This document shows positions 19,497-27,595 of a DNA stretch of 64,000 bases, one piece after another. The notes below the pieces were generated by a model that saw nothing but the letters and a program-made list of their open reading frames with translations, was not told where the DNA came from and ran no database searches. A program made the translations under genes and the position numbers. The DNA comes from JL08 sp963765555 (GTDB lineage: Bacteria; Pseudomonadota; Alphaproteobacteria; Rhodobacterales; Rhodobacteraceae). The stretch covers positions 62,001-126,000 of the forward strand of contig CAVXWX010000001.1 of the NCBI GenBank assembly GCA_963765555.1, written 5' to 3'. Numbering within the stretch: the first letter of the stretch is position 1; the number at the start of each line of letters is the position of its first letter.

Positions 19497-21134
19497 TCAC
19501 GCTGCAAAGCTGGGCATCAACTTGCCCTTGCCGATGGTGCGCAGAATTTCACGCGCGGCGTTTGCGCCGGGGGCCGCCATCACACCGCCACCGGGGTGGG
19601 CGGAAGACCCGACAATATACATGCCGTCAATCGGCGTGTCATATTGCGCGTATCCCGGCACCGGACGGTTGAACAGCAACTGATCGAATGTCAGTTCCCC
19701 CTGAAAAATGTTGCCTTCGGTCAGCCCAACCTCTTTCTCGATGTCCCAGGGTGTGCGCACTTCTGCATGCACCACGCGTTTGCGGATATCGGGGCAGGCC
19801 TGTTCGATCTTGTCGAACACACAATCGGCAAAGGCTTTGCGGGTGGCATCGTTCCAGTTTTCGCCGCTGCGCACCCCGTCAACGTCAAGGTCATAAGGTG
19901 CGTATTGCACAAACACCGTCATCATGTGTTTTCCGGGGGGTGCCATCGTCGGGTCGATCTGGCTGGGGATCAGCATGTCGAAATACGGATCGGACGACCA
20001 TTGCCCCTCTTTCCAGTCGTCATAGGCACGTTCCAGTTCGTTCAGAGAGGTTGAACAATGCATGTCGCCGCGCAGGAACGTGGCGTTTGCGGGCGCTGCG
20101 GGAAATTCGGGCAGGGCATCCAGCGCAATGTTGATCTTGCCGCTGGACCCGCGAATTTTGAACCGTTCGACAGCGCGGGTAAAATCTGCGGGCAGATCGC
20201 TGCGGTCTACATGGTGCAGGAATGTGCGTTTCACATCCATGTTCGATGCCACAATCGGGGCTTCGAACGTATCGCCGTTTTCCAGCGCAACACCTGTGAC
20301 CTTGCCGTCCTTGACCAGAAATTTTTCAACGCCCGACCCAACGGCAATTTCGCCGCCCGCCTCTTCGAAGGCTGCGCCAAGCGCATTGGAAATCGCGCCC
20401 ATCCCGCCGCGTGCAAACCCCCACGCGCCAATCGCGCCATCCACATCGCCCATGTAATGGTGCAACAACACATAGGCTGTGCCCGGCGAATACACCCCAA
20501 GGCCGGTGCCGATGATCCCTGATCCGGCCAGATGCGCCTTGATCAGATCGTTTTCAAAATGCTCGTCCAGAAAATCGCCAATCGACATGGTCCAGAACCG
20601 CAGGGTTTCGCCCAGTTCCTTGGCACCCAATCCGTGCGCCTGTTTGACCAGAAACAGCAATTCGGAAATGTCGCGCGGTTTCATCGATGTCGGATCAGGC
20701 GCATTGCGCAACAGAAACGGCCGGATAAAGCGACACTGGCGAATCACGGTCTGGCTGAACCGGTCATAGGCATCCACATCACGGGGATTGTGGCGCGCCA
20801 TTTCACGGCGCAGGGCATCATGATCGGACATATAGGCGAAATAATCGCCATTCCGGTCAAAACTGGCACCCCCTTCATAGGGAATAACCTGCAATCCAAA
20901 GCGTGGAAGCTCCAGATCGCGCACAATCTCGCGGCGCAACAGCGAACAGACATAGGAACAGTTGGAATAGGTCCAGCCTTCGTGCAGCGACCGGCTGACA
21001 GCGGCGCCGCCGATCCAGTCGTTTTTTTCCACAACCAGTGTCCGCAAACCGGCCTTGGCCAGATAGCAGGCCGTCGTCAGGCCGTTGTGGCCCGCCCCCG
21101 CGACAATCGCGTCATAGGCGCTGTGTTTGCCCAT
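19497..21134 (-). CDS. PYROXD2/CrtI-like FAD oxidoreductase, intact
   Basis: An intact 545-residue flavoprotein with the dinucleotide fold DAIVAGAGHNGLTTACYLAKAG at residues 8-29, a central QLPMGG-like equivalent (AIGAWGFARGGMGAIS) near 240 and a C-terminal FAD contact MYIVGSSAHPGGGVMAAPG near 505. It is first in a minus-strand operon (this gene, its paralogue, the GcvT-like gene, the aminotransferase) controlled from the region with operator copy 3. Two tandem paralogues suggest two successive dehydrogenations, or a heteromer. The family is usually annotated NAD(P)/FAD-dependent oxidoreductase or phytoene dehydrogenase-like; carotenoid synthesis is unlikely as no crt genes are present. Confidence 0.9.
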   Translation of the reverse strand: MGKHSAYDAIVAGAGHNGLTTACYLAKAGLRTLVVEKNDWIGGAAVSRSLHEGWTYSNCSYVCSLLRREIVRDLELPRFGLQVIPYEGGASFDRNGDYFAYMSDHDALRREMARHNPRDVDAYDRFSQTVIRQCRFIRPFLLRNAPDPTSMKPRDISELLFLVKQAHGLGAKELGETLRFWTMSIGDFLDEHFENDLIKAHLAGSGIIGTGLGVYSPGTAYVLLHHYMGDVDGAIGAWGFARGGMGAISNALGAAFEEAGGEIAVGSGVEKFLVKDGKVTGVALENGDTFEAPIVASNMDVKRTFLHHVDRSDLPADFTRAVERFKIRGSSGKINIALDALPEFPAAPANATFLRGDMHCSTSLNELERAYDDWKEGQWSSDPYFDMLIPSQIDPTMAPPGKHMMTVFVQYAPYDLDVDGVRSGENWNDATRKAFADCVFDKIEQACPDIRKRVVHAEVRTPWDIEKEVGLTEGNIFQGELTFDQLLFNRPVPGYAQYDTPIDGMYIVGSSAHPGGGVMAAPGANAAREILRTIGKGKLMPSFAA

Positions 21135-21194
21135 ATTTCATCTCCATGATTTCAAAAGATACTAGCCAACTGTCTCTGGCTGGTAAAGTTTTTC

Positions 21195-21211
21195 TGAGCG
21201 CTCAAATAAAA
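21195..21211 (-). promoter_or_regulatory. Operator copy 3, between the FAD oxidoreductase operon and the TetR gene
   Basis: On the minus strand the sequence TTTTATTTGAGCGCTCA is identical to copies 1 and 2; the strict palindrome here is the 10-base TGAGCGCTCA at 21195-21204. It lies about 60 bases before the minus-strand oxidoreductase start and about 65 bases before the plus-strand regulator start, as expected for an autoregulated repressor controlling a divergent operon. Confidence 0.8.
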
Positions 21212-21274
21212 ATAATCTGGCTGACACGGTGTCCGGTTTATGAAAAACAGGGGTGACCTGTCTGAGGCGACGAA

Positions 21275-21931
21275 ATGAAGAATCCTGAAACCGATACGGC
21301 CAAGCCCAGAAAAGAACGCAAGGCAAATGCCGACAAGCGCCGCCAGCAGTTGCTGGATGCGACCCTGCGTTCGATTGTGGCCAATGGTTTGACCAAAACA
21401 ACCTTGGCAACGGTCGCGAACGAGGCGTCGCTGTCGCAAGGCGTTGCCGTCTTCTATTTCAAATCGAAAACAGGCCTTCTGACCGAAGCATTGCGCGAAC
21501 ATTACCGCCGCTACGAAGAAAACTGGCAACTTGCACTCGACGCTGCCGGATCAGACCCTCTGGATCAGTTGCTGGCGCTGATCCGCGCCGATTTTGCACC
21601 GCAGGTCTGTAACCCCGACGCCTTGTCGATCTGGTTCGCCTTTTGGGGTGAACAGAAATTCACACCATCTTATGCCGGTATTTCAGCCCAGTTTGATATC
21701 AGCCGGACGCAGGCCGTCCGCGATGTTTGCGAACGTTTGCTGGCGGGTGACGGTCAGGCCAATCCGGCGCGCATTGCGGAATGGATTGACGGGTTCACCG
21801 ATGCGTTCTGGCAACGGCTGCATCTGTTCCCCGAAACAGAGACAATTGAAAACGCGCTCGATTTAACGTTTGAACTGGTTCAGCAGCTATTGCCCGATCA
21901 TGCGGCAAAAATTCACAAACAGGTGCGGTGA
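21275..21931 (+). CDS. TetR-family regulator, BetI-like
   Basis: The 218-residue protein has an N-terminal TetR HTH (about residues 22-66, with LATVANEASLSQGVAVFYFKSK at 49-70) and a C-terminal domain resembling BetI (WFAFWGEQKFTPSY near 118). BetI-type proteins repress choline/betaine genes and respond to choline-like ligands. Divergent from the oxidoreductase operon and adjacent to one operator copy, it is the natural candidate to bind all three copies. The N-terminal 20 residues are charged, with Lys/Arg repeats. The effector is presumably the imported compound or an intermediate. Confidence 0.9.
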   Translation: MKNPETDTAKPRKERKANADKRRQQLLDATLRSIVANGLTKTTLATVANEASLSQGVAVFYFKSKTGLLTEALREHYRRYEENWQLALDAAGSDPLDQLLALIRADFAPQVCNPDALSIWFAFWGEQKFTPSYAGISAQFDISRTQAVRDVCERLLAGDGQANPARIAEWIDGFTDAFWQRLHLFPETETIENALDLTFELVQQLLPDHAAKIHKQVR

Positions 21932-21947
21932 TACCCATCCACACGAC

Positions 21948-22652
21948 CTAGATGACCTGTATCACATCCTTGTCGATTGCCAGCATATAGCCGCGTCTTG
22001 CAATGTTCTTGACCAACAGTTCCGATACGATCTGATTGCCCAATGTGTCGCGCAACCGTTTGATGCGGGTGGCCCCTGCCGCTTCGTCACAATCGGCGGC
22101 ATTGCGCCCTGAAATCATGCCTTCGATTTCAGATCCCGACAGCACATCGTCATCCAGCCGTGCTTCGGCCAGAACGCTCAGGGTTTCCATCGCGGCTTCG
22201 GTCAGCTTAAAGCCCAGATTGTTCAGGTAAACGGTTTTCTCTTCGCGGCTGATCAAAAGTGAATTGACCTGAATGCCCACCCGTTCGATCTGGGCCATGC
22301 GCCGGTTCAATGTGACCAGCATCACCAGAAACACCAATGCCGCCACCAACAACGCCGTGGCGAACACCAAAAGCACGAAAATCACTATCCGGTAACTGGA
22401 CAACGTATCCGAAAACGCTGTGCCGGATTGGGCCAGAATCTCAAGCAACTTGATCTCGGCCTGCGCCGTCAGATCATTGTTTTCGATAAACAACTGTTCC
22501 ACGCGGGCATCGAATGCTCCGGCATCGGGCAACGCGAAAAACAGCCCGATGGCCGCAACCAGAAGGATCAGAACAATGCCGACGATCCCGAAAACCACAA
22601 TCCGGTTTCCGGACCGGCGCGTATCAATAACGGAGGTAGAAAGCTCCTGCAC
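21948..22652 (-). CDS. Membrane-anchored winged-helix regulator-like protein (C-terminal wHTH)
   Basis: I start at GTG 22652, with GGAAAGGAAAG upstream; a longer frame begins at ATG 22700. The 234-residue product has a short N-terminal tail, TM1 (about 18-40), a roughly 45-residue probably periplasmic loop, TM2 (about 89-113) and then a C-terminal winged-helix domain of the OmpR/PhoB type, recognised by TRIKRLRDTLGNQ and NIARRGYMLAID. This is the reverse order of ToxR/CadC, where the wHTH is N-terminal. It overlaps the 3' end of the secreted-protein gene by 29 bases, so the two form an operon. Target genes are unknown. Confidence 0.8.
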   Translation of the reverse strand: MQELSTSVIDTRRSGNRIVVFGIVGIVLILLVAAIGLFFALPDAGAFDARVEQLFIENNDLTAQAEIKLLEILAQSGTAFSDTLSSYRIVIFVLLVFATALLVAALVFLVMLVTLNRRMAQIERVGIQVNSLLISREEKTVYLNNLGFKLTEAAMETLSVLAEARLDDDVLSGSEIEGMISGRNAADCDEAAGATRIKRLRDTLGNQIVSELLVKNIARRGYMLAIDKDVIQVI

Positions 22653-22917
22653 TGTCTTTCCTTTCTGGCAAACCTTCGGGCCCGAAAACGGATACAACAT
22701 TTAACACCGTCCAGCCGCTGCCGGACAGTCTGGTCGCGATTTCCGATTTTGCGGATTCTTTGGTGCAGGCACCGTTGATTTGGACCACGCCGTAATGCAG
22801 GCGCAGCGGATTATCCTGTTTGGCCTTGTAATCGGCGAAACAATCGGCGGCCAGAACCGGCGTCGCCATCCAGGCCAGCAGTGCGGGAACCACGAGGGAA
22901 AGAAGTATCTGTTTCAT
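22624..22917 (-). CDS. Small secreted protein of unknown function
   Basis: The ATG at 22917 gives 97 residues with a clear signal peptide (MKQILLSLVVPALLAWMATPVLA, cut probably after residue 23). The mature part has two cysteines (CFADYK and GACTKE) that could form a disulfide. I do not recognise a family. The frame runs up to 22953 but the extension would spoil the signal peptide. Its 3' end overlaps the membrane-anchored wHTH gene, so a periplasmic protein and a membrane regulator are made from one transcript, which suggests but does not prove a sensory partnership. Confidence 0.7.
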   Translation of the reverse strand: MKQILLSLVVPALLAWMATPVLAADCFADYKAKQDNPLRLHYGVVQINGACTKESAKSEIATRLSGSGWTVLNVVSVFGPEGLPERKDSAGAFYLRY

Positions 22918-23095
22918 GCACCACTTACTGCGCCTTTGCCGGAAGATATTCAATATCCGGCCGGTGCCGCGGCGCTGTTATCGGATAACGCCGCGCTGAT
23001 ATTGCCTGTCTTTGCCGTGTGCACCCAGTCTTGGGAATGGTCCCTGCTTTCGGGTTTGGGAAACGTTCAACACTCGCTGCAAAAGGAACATCACG

Positions 23096-23590
23096 ATGCC
23101 CGCAAAACTCCACAGAAAATTCATTGCCGCCGTTGTTTCGGTCGCCATTTCGATCACTGCATTCTCGGCCGGTTCCGCCCGCGCCGGTGATCGTGACGTG
23201 GCCCGCTTTCTGGCGGGCGTTGCGGGGCTGGTGGTGCTGGGTGCCATCATCAATGACCAGCGCAAAAAGGATAAAGTCCCCGACTATACCGCGCGCCGCG
23301 ATTATCAGCCATTGCCGCGCGCCCATCAAACGCCCCGCCATAACTTGAAACCCAAACCGCTGCCACCGCGTGTGGCGCGCAAGGTGCTGCCCAACTATTG
23401 CCTGAACGATTATGACACGCGGCGCGGCACGGTGCGCCTGCTGGGCCAGCACTGCCTGCGGAAAAACTACCGTCATGTGAACCGTCTGCCACGCGAGTGC
23501 TATAGCGAAGTGCGCACCCGCAACGGCGTGCGCGGCGGTTACGGCCCGCAATGCCTGCGCACCTATGGATACACCTTCGCCCGCAAGTAG
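23096..23590 (+). CDS. Secreted basic Cys-containing protein of unknown function
   Basis: ATG 23096 has AAAAGGAA 8 bases upstream. The 164-residue product has a signal peptide ending near SARA (residue 30), a short hydrophobic segment (FLAGVAGLVVLGAII), a Pro/Arg/Lys-rich middle and a C-terminal part with four Cys (NYCLND, QHCLRKNY, RECYSE, PQCLRTYG), probably two disulfides. Similar small periplasmic proteins of unknown role are common in Rhodobacterales. A good terminator follows. It is divergent from the small secreted protein gene, with 178 bases between them in which I see no clear regulatory motif. Confidence 0.78.
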   Translation: MPAKLHRKFIAAVVSVAISITAFSAGSARAGDRDVARFLAGVAGLVVLGAIINDQRKKDKVPDYTARRDYQPLPRAHQTPRHNLKPKPLPPRVARKVLPNYCLNDYDTRRGTVRLLGQHCLRKNYRHVNRLPRECYSEVRTRNGVRGGYGPQCLRTYGYTFARK

Positions 23591-23631
23591 TGCGCGGGCG
23601 AAGCGGCGCCGCGTTCTCTGGCGCCGAACTT

Positions 23632-23666
23632 GGGGAAAGGCCTGACTTGCCGCCTTTCCCCCTTTT
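23632..23666 (+). terminator. Rho-independent terminator
   Basis: A 10-bp stem GGGGAAAGGC/GCCTTTCCCC with a 10-base loop is followed by CTTTTC. It ends the transcript of the secreted basic protein and insulates it from rnhB. Confidence 0.85.
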
Positions 23667-23705
23667 CGGGTTGATATCGGGGGGCTGTAGAAGGCATTCA
23701 ACGGT

Positions 23706-24324
23706 ATGGCCGGACCTGATTATTCATTCGAAACAAATGCTGCTGCACGCGGATACATCCGTATTGCCGGTGTAGACGAAGTCGGGCGTGGCCCGCTGGC
23801 AGGCCCGGTGACGGCGGCGGCGGTTGTTCTGGACCCCGCCAATATTCCCGCCGGGCTGAACGATTCCAAAAAACTGGGTGCCGCTGTGCGCGCACGTCTG
23901 AACGATGCCTTGATGGCTGTCGCTGACGTGTCGATTGCGCATGCCACCGTCGAAGAGATCGACACGCTCAATATCCTGCGCGCATCGCATCTGGCGATGG
24001 AACGCGCCGTTGCCGGATTGAACCCGCCACCGGATTATCTGTTGATCGACGGAAATATGATTCCGCGCGGTTTACACATTCCGGCCGAACGCCATGATCA
24101 AGGGCGATAGCAGATCGGTTTCGATTTCGGCGGCCTCGATTGTTGCAAAAATATGCCGCGATCGGATCATGGTGGATTTGGCGCAACAGCATCCCGGCTA
24201 TGGCTGGGAGACAAACGCGGGATATCCGTCAAAAAGCCACAGGTTGGCGCTTCAAAATCTTGGCGTGACCCCACACCATAGACGTTCGTTCAAACCGGTG
24301 CACAATATCTTGTATCAAGACTAA
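23706..24324 (+). CDS. rnhB: Ribonuclease HII, one frameshift
   Basis: After repair the protein has about 205 residues, normal for RNase HII. Seen: VDEVGRGPLAGPV (acidic DE catalytic pair) near residue 23, LNDSKKLGA, YLLIDGN (third acid) and, in the second frame, IKGDSRSVSISAASIVAKICRD and the C-terminal HPGYGWETNAGYPSKSH. The shift is near 24090, where GAACGCC has one base too many. RNase HII removes ribonucleotides embedded in DNA. Position directly before ccrM is the common alphaproteobacterial arrangement. Confidence 0.92.
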
Positions 24325-24337
24325 ATCTTAAAGCCTT

Positions 24338-24376
24338 GATTCAAAAAAGAAATTGACGGCGAATCAGCTTTGACTC
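24338..24376. promoter_or_regulatory. Cluster of three GANTC sites in the ccrM upstream region
   Basis: GATTC (24338-24342), GAATC (24361-24365) and GACTC (24372-24376) lie within 39 bases, 54 bases before the ccrM start. GANTC is the recognition sequence of CcrM, and in Caulobacter the ccrM promoter is itself controlled through GANTC methylation. A TTGACG at 24353-24358 could be a -35 box. The sites are seen directly; methylation feedback is inferred from the Caulobacter case. Confidence 0.7.
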
Positions 24377-24429
24377 ATCTTTGTCCTCAACCAACGAGCG
24401 TAAAATGCGCCGGGACAGAGGCAGACAGA

Positions 24430-25535
24430 ATGACCAAGACAAAGGGCGCCGCGGCGCTCCCGCTGAATACGATTATTGATGGCGATTGCATCGAGGTGAT
24501 GAACAGCTTGCCGGAAGGCTCTGTTGATCTGATCTTTGCCGATCCCCCCTACAATCTCCAGCTCAAGGGCGATCTGCACCGCCCCGACAATTCCAAGGTC
24601 GATGCCGTGGATGACGCACTGGGACCAGTTTTCGACAGCTTCGCTGTCTATGACAAATTCACCCGTGCATGGCTCAGGCCGCGCGCCGCTTGCTCAAGCC
24701 GCAACGGCGCGATCTGGGTGATCGGCGTCTTATCACAACATTTTCCGCGTGGGTGCCGCGCTGCAGAACCAGGGTTCTGGATCCTGAACGATGTGGTCTG
24801 GCGCAAATCCAACCCGATGCCGAATTTCCGCGGCAAACGCTTTACCAACGCCCATGAAACGATGATCTGGGCCAGTCAAGGAAGAAGGCGGCAAATACAC
24901 CTTCAACTACGAAGCGCTGAAGGCGCTGAACGAAGGCGATCCAGATGCGCAGTCGACTGGGTGCTGCCGATCTGCACCGGCCATGAACGGCTGAAAGACG
25001 AAAACGGCGAAAAGGCCCACCCGACGCAAAAACCCGAAAGCCTGCTGCACCGCGTGCTTGTCGGCGTCGACCAATCCCGGCGATGTGGTGCTTGATCCGT
25101 TCTTTGGCACCGGCACCACCGGCGCTGTCGCCAAGATGCTGGGCCGCGAATTCATCGGCATCGAACGCGAAGCCGCCTATCGCAAGGTGGCCGAAAAACG
25201 CATCGCCAACGTCCGCAAATTCGACCGCGAGGCGTTGCAGGTCAGCGCCTCCAAACGCGCCGAACCGCGCGTGCCCTTTGGCCAGTTGGTCGAACGCGGC
25301 ATGCTGCGCCCGGGCGAAGAGCTTTATTCAATGAACAACCGCCACAAGGCCAAGGTGCGCGCCGACGGCACCCTGATCGGCGATGATGTCAAAGGCTCGA
25401 TCCATCAGGTCGGCGCCGCACTGGAAGGCGCGCCAAGCTGCAATGGCTGGACCTATTGGCACTTCAAGCGCGACGGCAAAACGCGTGCCCATCGACCTGC
25501 TGCGCCAGCAGATCCGCTCGGAAATGGCCAACTGA
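24430..25535 (+). CDS. ccrM: CcrM-type adenine-N6 DNA methyltransferase (GANTC), several frameshifts
   Basis: The reading order matches CcrM from end to end: IDGDCIEVMNSLPEGSVDLIFADPPYNLQ (catalytic DPPY near residue 36), later in other frames LKPNGAIWVIGSYHNIFRVG, WILNDVVWRKSNPMPNF, NAHETMIWA, MRSDWVLPICTG, HPTQKPE, and DPFFGTGTTGAVAKMLGREFIGIERE (AdoMet motif). The C-terminal extension ends near EMAN at 25535, giving about 365 residues. At least eight one-base shifts lie between about 24618 and 25478, mostly G/C homopolymer miscounts, so sequence error is likelier than decay of a normally essential gene. CcrM remethylates GANTC late in the cell cycle and coordinates transcription. Confidence 0.88.
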
Positions 25536-25607
25536 ATTTCACCCGAATTCGAATACCGCCGGTGCCTGTGGTCTGTCTGGACCGCCTGTAAAACAGGCAC
25601 TCACCTT

Positions 25608-25638
25608 AGCCCCGCCCCCCAAAGGCGGGGCTTTTTTT
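25608..25638 (+). terminator. Rho-independent terminator after ccrM
   Basis: AGCCCCGCC pairs with GGCGGGGCT around a short C/A loop and is followed by seven T residues. It lies about 70 bases after the ccrM stop. Confidence 0.92.
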
Positions 25639-25728
25639 GTCCTGCAACTGTCTTCCGATGAACCGCCCCGTTGCCGTATCCGCCACCAAACCCTATCTAG
25701 GAGCAGATCAAAGCCAAGGAGACACGCC

Positions 25729-26400
25729 ATGCGACTGAACGCCGATTTTTCCCAACGTGTGGTGGTGCGCCCGTCCGATTACAACTGGGTGTCGTCCCCC
25801 GCAGGCGGGGTGGATCGCATGATGCTGGACCGGATCGGCGACGAAGTGGCCCGCGCCACCACAATCGTGCGTTTTGCGCCGAATTCCTATTTCGATGCGC
25901 ACACCCATGACGGCGGCGAAGAATATCTGGTGCTGGATGGTGTGTTTTCGGATGAAAGCGGCGATTATCCTGCGGGGTCTTATGTGCGCAATCCCATCGG
26001 CACGGCGCACAAACCCCATACCAAAGACGGCTGCACCATTCTGGTGAAACTGCACCAGTTCGATGCGGACGATACCGAACAAAAGGTCGTGGATACCCGC
26101 ACCGCGCCTTTTGTGCCCGGGTCGGCCCCCGGCCTGTCCGTGTTGCCGCTGCATTCGGTGGCGGGTGAAAACGTTGCCCTTGTGCGCTGGGCACCGGGCA
26201 CGAAGTTCAACGCCCACCGCCACTGGGGCGGAGAAGAGATTTTTGTGATCGAAGGCACGTTTCAGGATGAACACGGCGATTATCCGGCAGGCACTTGGCT
26301 GCGGTCACCCCACCTGTCGCAGCATCAGCCGTTTTCCGACGCAGGCTGTCTGATCTACGTCAAAACCGGCCACCTTGCCCCGCAGGCTGATGCCGCCTAG
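25729..26400 (+). CDS. Double-cupin protein (ChrR-like cupin repeat)
   Basis: ATG 25729 has AAGGAG upstream and gives 223 residues. Two tandem cupin_7-type domains are visible, with metal-binding motifs AHTHDGGEEYLVLDG near residue 56 and AHRHWGGEEIFVIEG near 162; each is followed by a GDYPAG turn. The fold is that of the ChrR anti-sigma cupin, but the zinc-binding N-terminal anti-sigma domain and a partner sigma gene are absent, so it is more likely an enzyme or metal-bound sensor. Its 3' end overlaps the convergent alkB gene by 41 bases. Confidence 0.82.
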   Translation: MRLNADFSQRVVVRPSDYNWVSSPAGGVDRMMLDRIGDEVARATTIVRFAPNSYFDAHTHDGGEEYLVLDGVFSDESGDYPAGSYVRNPIGTAHKPHTKDGCTILVKLHQFDADDTEQKVVDTRTAPFVPGSAPGLSVLPLHSVAGENVALVRWAPGTKFNAHRHWGGEEIFVIEGTFQDEHGDYPAGTWLRSPHLSQHQPFSDAGCLIYVKTGHLAPQADAA

Positions 26401-27532
26401 CGCGGCATCGGGTGCGCGCCTTGTTATAGGCGCTCCAGTCGGTGATTTCGGGATAATACATCTCGCGCCAGCGTTTCACCCGTTTGTTCATCACCTTGCG
26501 CCACAGCGGCGGGACCATCGCGGCCACCGTCATCACCGGATAGCCATAGGGCAATTGCGGCGCGTCGGCTTCGGTATAATTCTGCAACAGCGGATAGCGG
26601 CGGTCGGGCTTGTAATGATGGTCCGAATGGCGCTGAAGATTGATCAGCAGCCAGTTCGATGCCTTGAATGGCGCGTTCCATGAATGGCGCGGCTGGACGT
26701 GTTCGTATTTGCCATCGCCCAGATGTTTGCGCGTCAGCCCGTAATGTTCGACATAGTTGACCAGTTCCAGTTGCCAGATCGCAACCCCCGCCTGCATCAG
26801 GAACAATCCGATACCGGCCCAGCCGCCCAACATAAAGGCCAGCACCAGCATCGTGCCCTGCAGCGCCCAGTATTTGAAGAACGGATTGCTGAAATCGGTC
26901 CACGGCAGGTTCTTGCGCGCCAGCATATCCTTTTCCGCCCGAAACGCCGATATCAGGCACTGTTTCAGGACCCGTGGATAGAACCGGTGAAATCCTTCGT
27001 TATAGCGCGCGGTCACAGGATCGCGCGGTGTGGCGACATAGCGGTGATGCACCAGCAGGTGTTCCGAGCGGAAATGCGAATACAGCACCATGGCCAGCAA
27101 CACATCGGCCAACCCGCGTTCCAGCCGGTTCTTCTGGTGCATCAACTCGTGGCTGTAATTGATCCCGATCGTGCCGGTCATCACCCCGACACCAAAGAAC
27201 AGCGCCAGCTTTTCAACCGTGTTCAGATGATCGGCTTGTGGCACATACCAGATCAGGGCGAACACCGTCACAAACTGCAACGGCACCCACGCGATGGGTA
27301 TGGCTTTGTACCAGAACAGTGCGTCCTCGTCCGTGTCGGGATCGGTATTGTCCGTGTTCAGCCCCAAAACCGCATCCAGCCCCGAAAACAGCGCCCATGT
27401 GGCCAAAGGCAACAGTAGAACAGTCCAGCCCCCACAGACCGCGCCAACCCATGCCAGCGGGATCAGCGCCAGAGACAAGGCAAAGGGCAGCGCGGCGCGC
27501 GGGCTTGCGGTTTGGGTGGCAGACTGGGTCAT
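26360..27532 (-). CDS. alkB: Alkane 1-monooxygenase, AlkB type
   Basis: The 390-residue membrane protein has four to six hydrophobic segments and the eight-histidine di-iron signature: HELMH at 128-132, EHLLVHH at 157-163, NYVEHYGL at 259-266 and LQRHSDHHYKP at 299-309. It should hydroxylate terminal methyl groups of medium-chain alkanes using rubredoxin electrons; no rubredoxin gene is nearby. The C-terminal 40 residues run antisense into the double-cupin gene and are less family-like. The HYG motif in NYVEHYG is typical of genuine alkane hydroxylases. Single gene; no regulator adjacent. Confidence 0.92.
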   Translation of the reverse strand: MTQSATQTASPRAALPFALSLALIPLAWVGAVCGGWTVLLLPLATWALFSGLDAVLGLNTDNTDPDTDEDALFWYKAIPIAWVPLQFVTVFALIWYVPQADHLNTVEKLALFFGVGVMTGTIGINYSHELMHQKNRLERGLADVLLAMVLYSHFRSEHLLVHHRYVATPRDPVTARYNEGFHRFYPRVLKQCLISAFRAEKDMLARKNLPWTDFSNPFFKYWALQGTMLVLAFMLGGWAGIGLFLMQAGVAIWQLELVNYVEHYGLTRKHLGDGKYEHVQPRHSWNAPFKASNWLLINLQRHSDHHYKPDRRYPLLQNYTEADAPQLPYGYPVMTVAAMVPPLWRKVMNKRVKRWREMYYPEITDWSAYNKARTRCRARRHQPAGQGGRF

Positions 27533-27595
27533 GCGGGGCCTCGTATCGTGTCGGCCCTGATATAAACCGGAATCCCCGCCTGCACAAAGCCCGCG

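Noticed and set aside
6790..21931. Integrated genomic island at tRNA-Arg
   Set aside because: No integrase, no duplicated tRNA 3' end and no insertion sequence was found, and base composition looks like the flanks; adjacency to a tRNA alone is not enough.
23706..25535. rnhB and ccrM as pseudogenes
   Set aside because: All motifs are present in the correct order and the breaks are single-base homopolymer changes, as in many other genes of the window; sequence error is the simpler reading.
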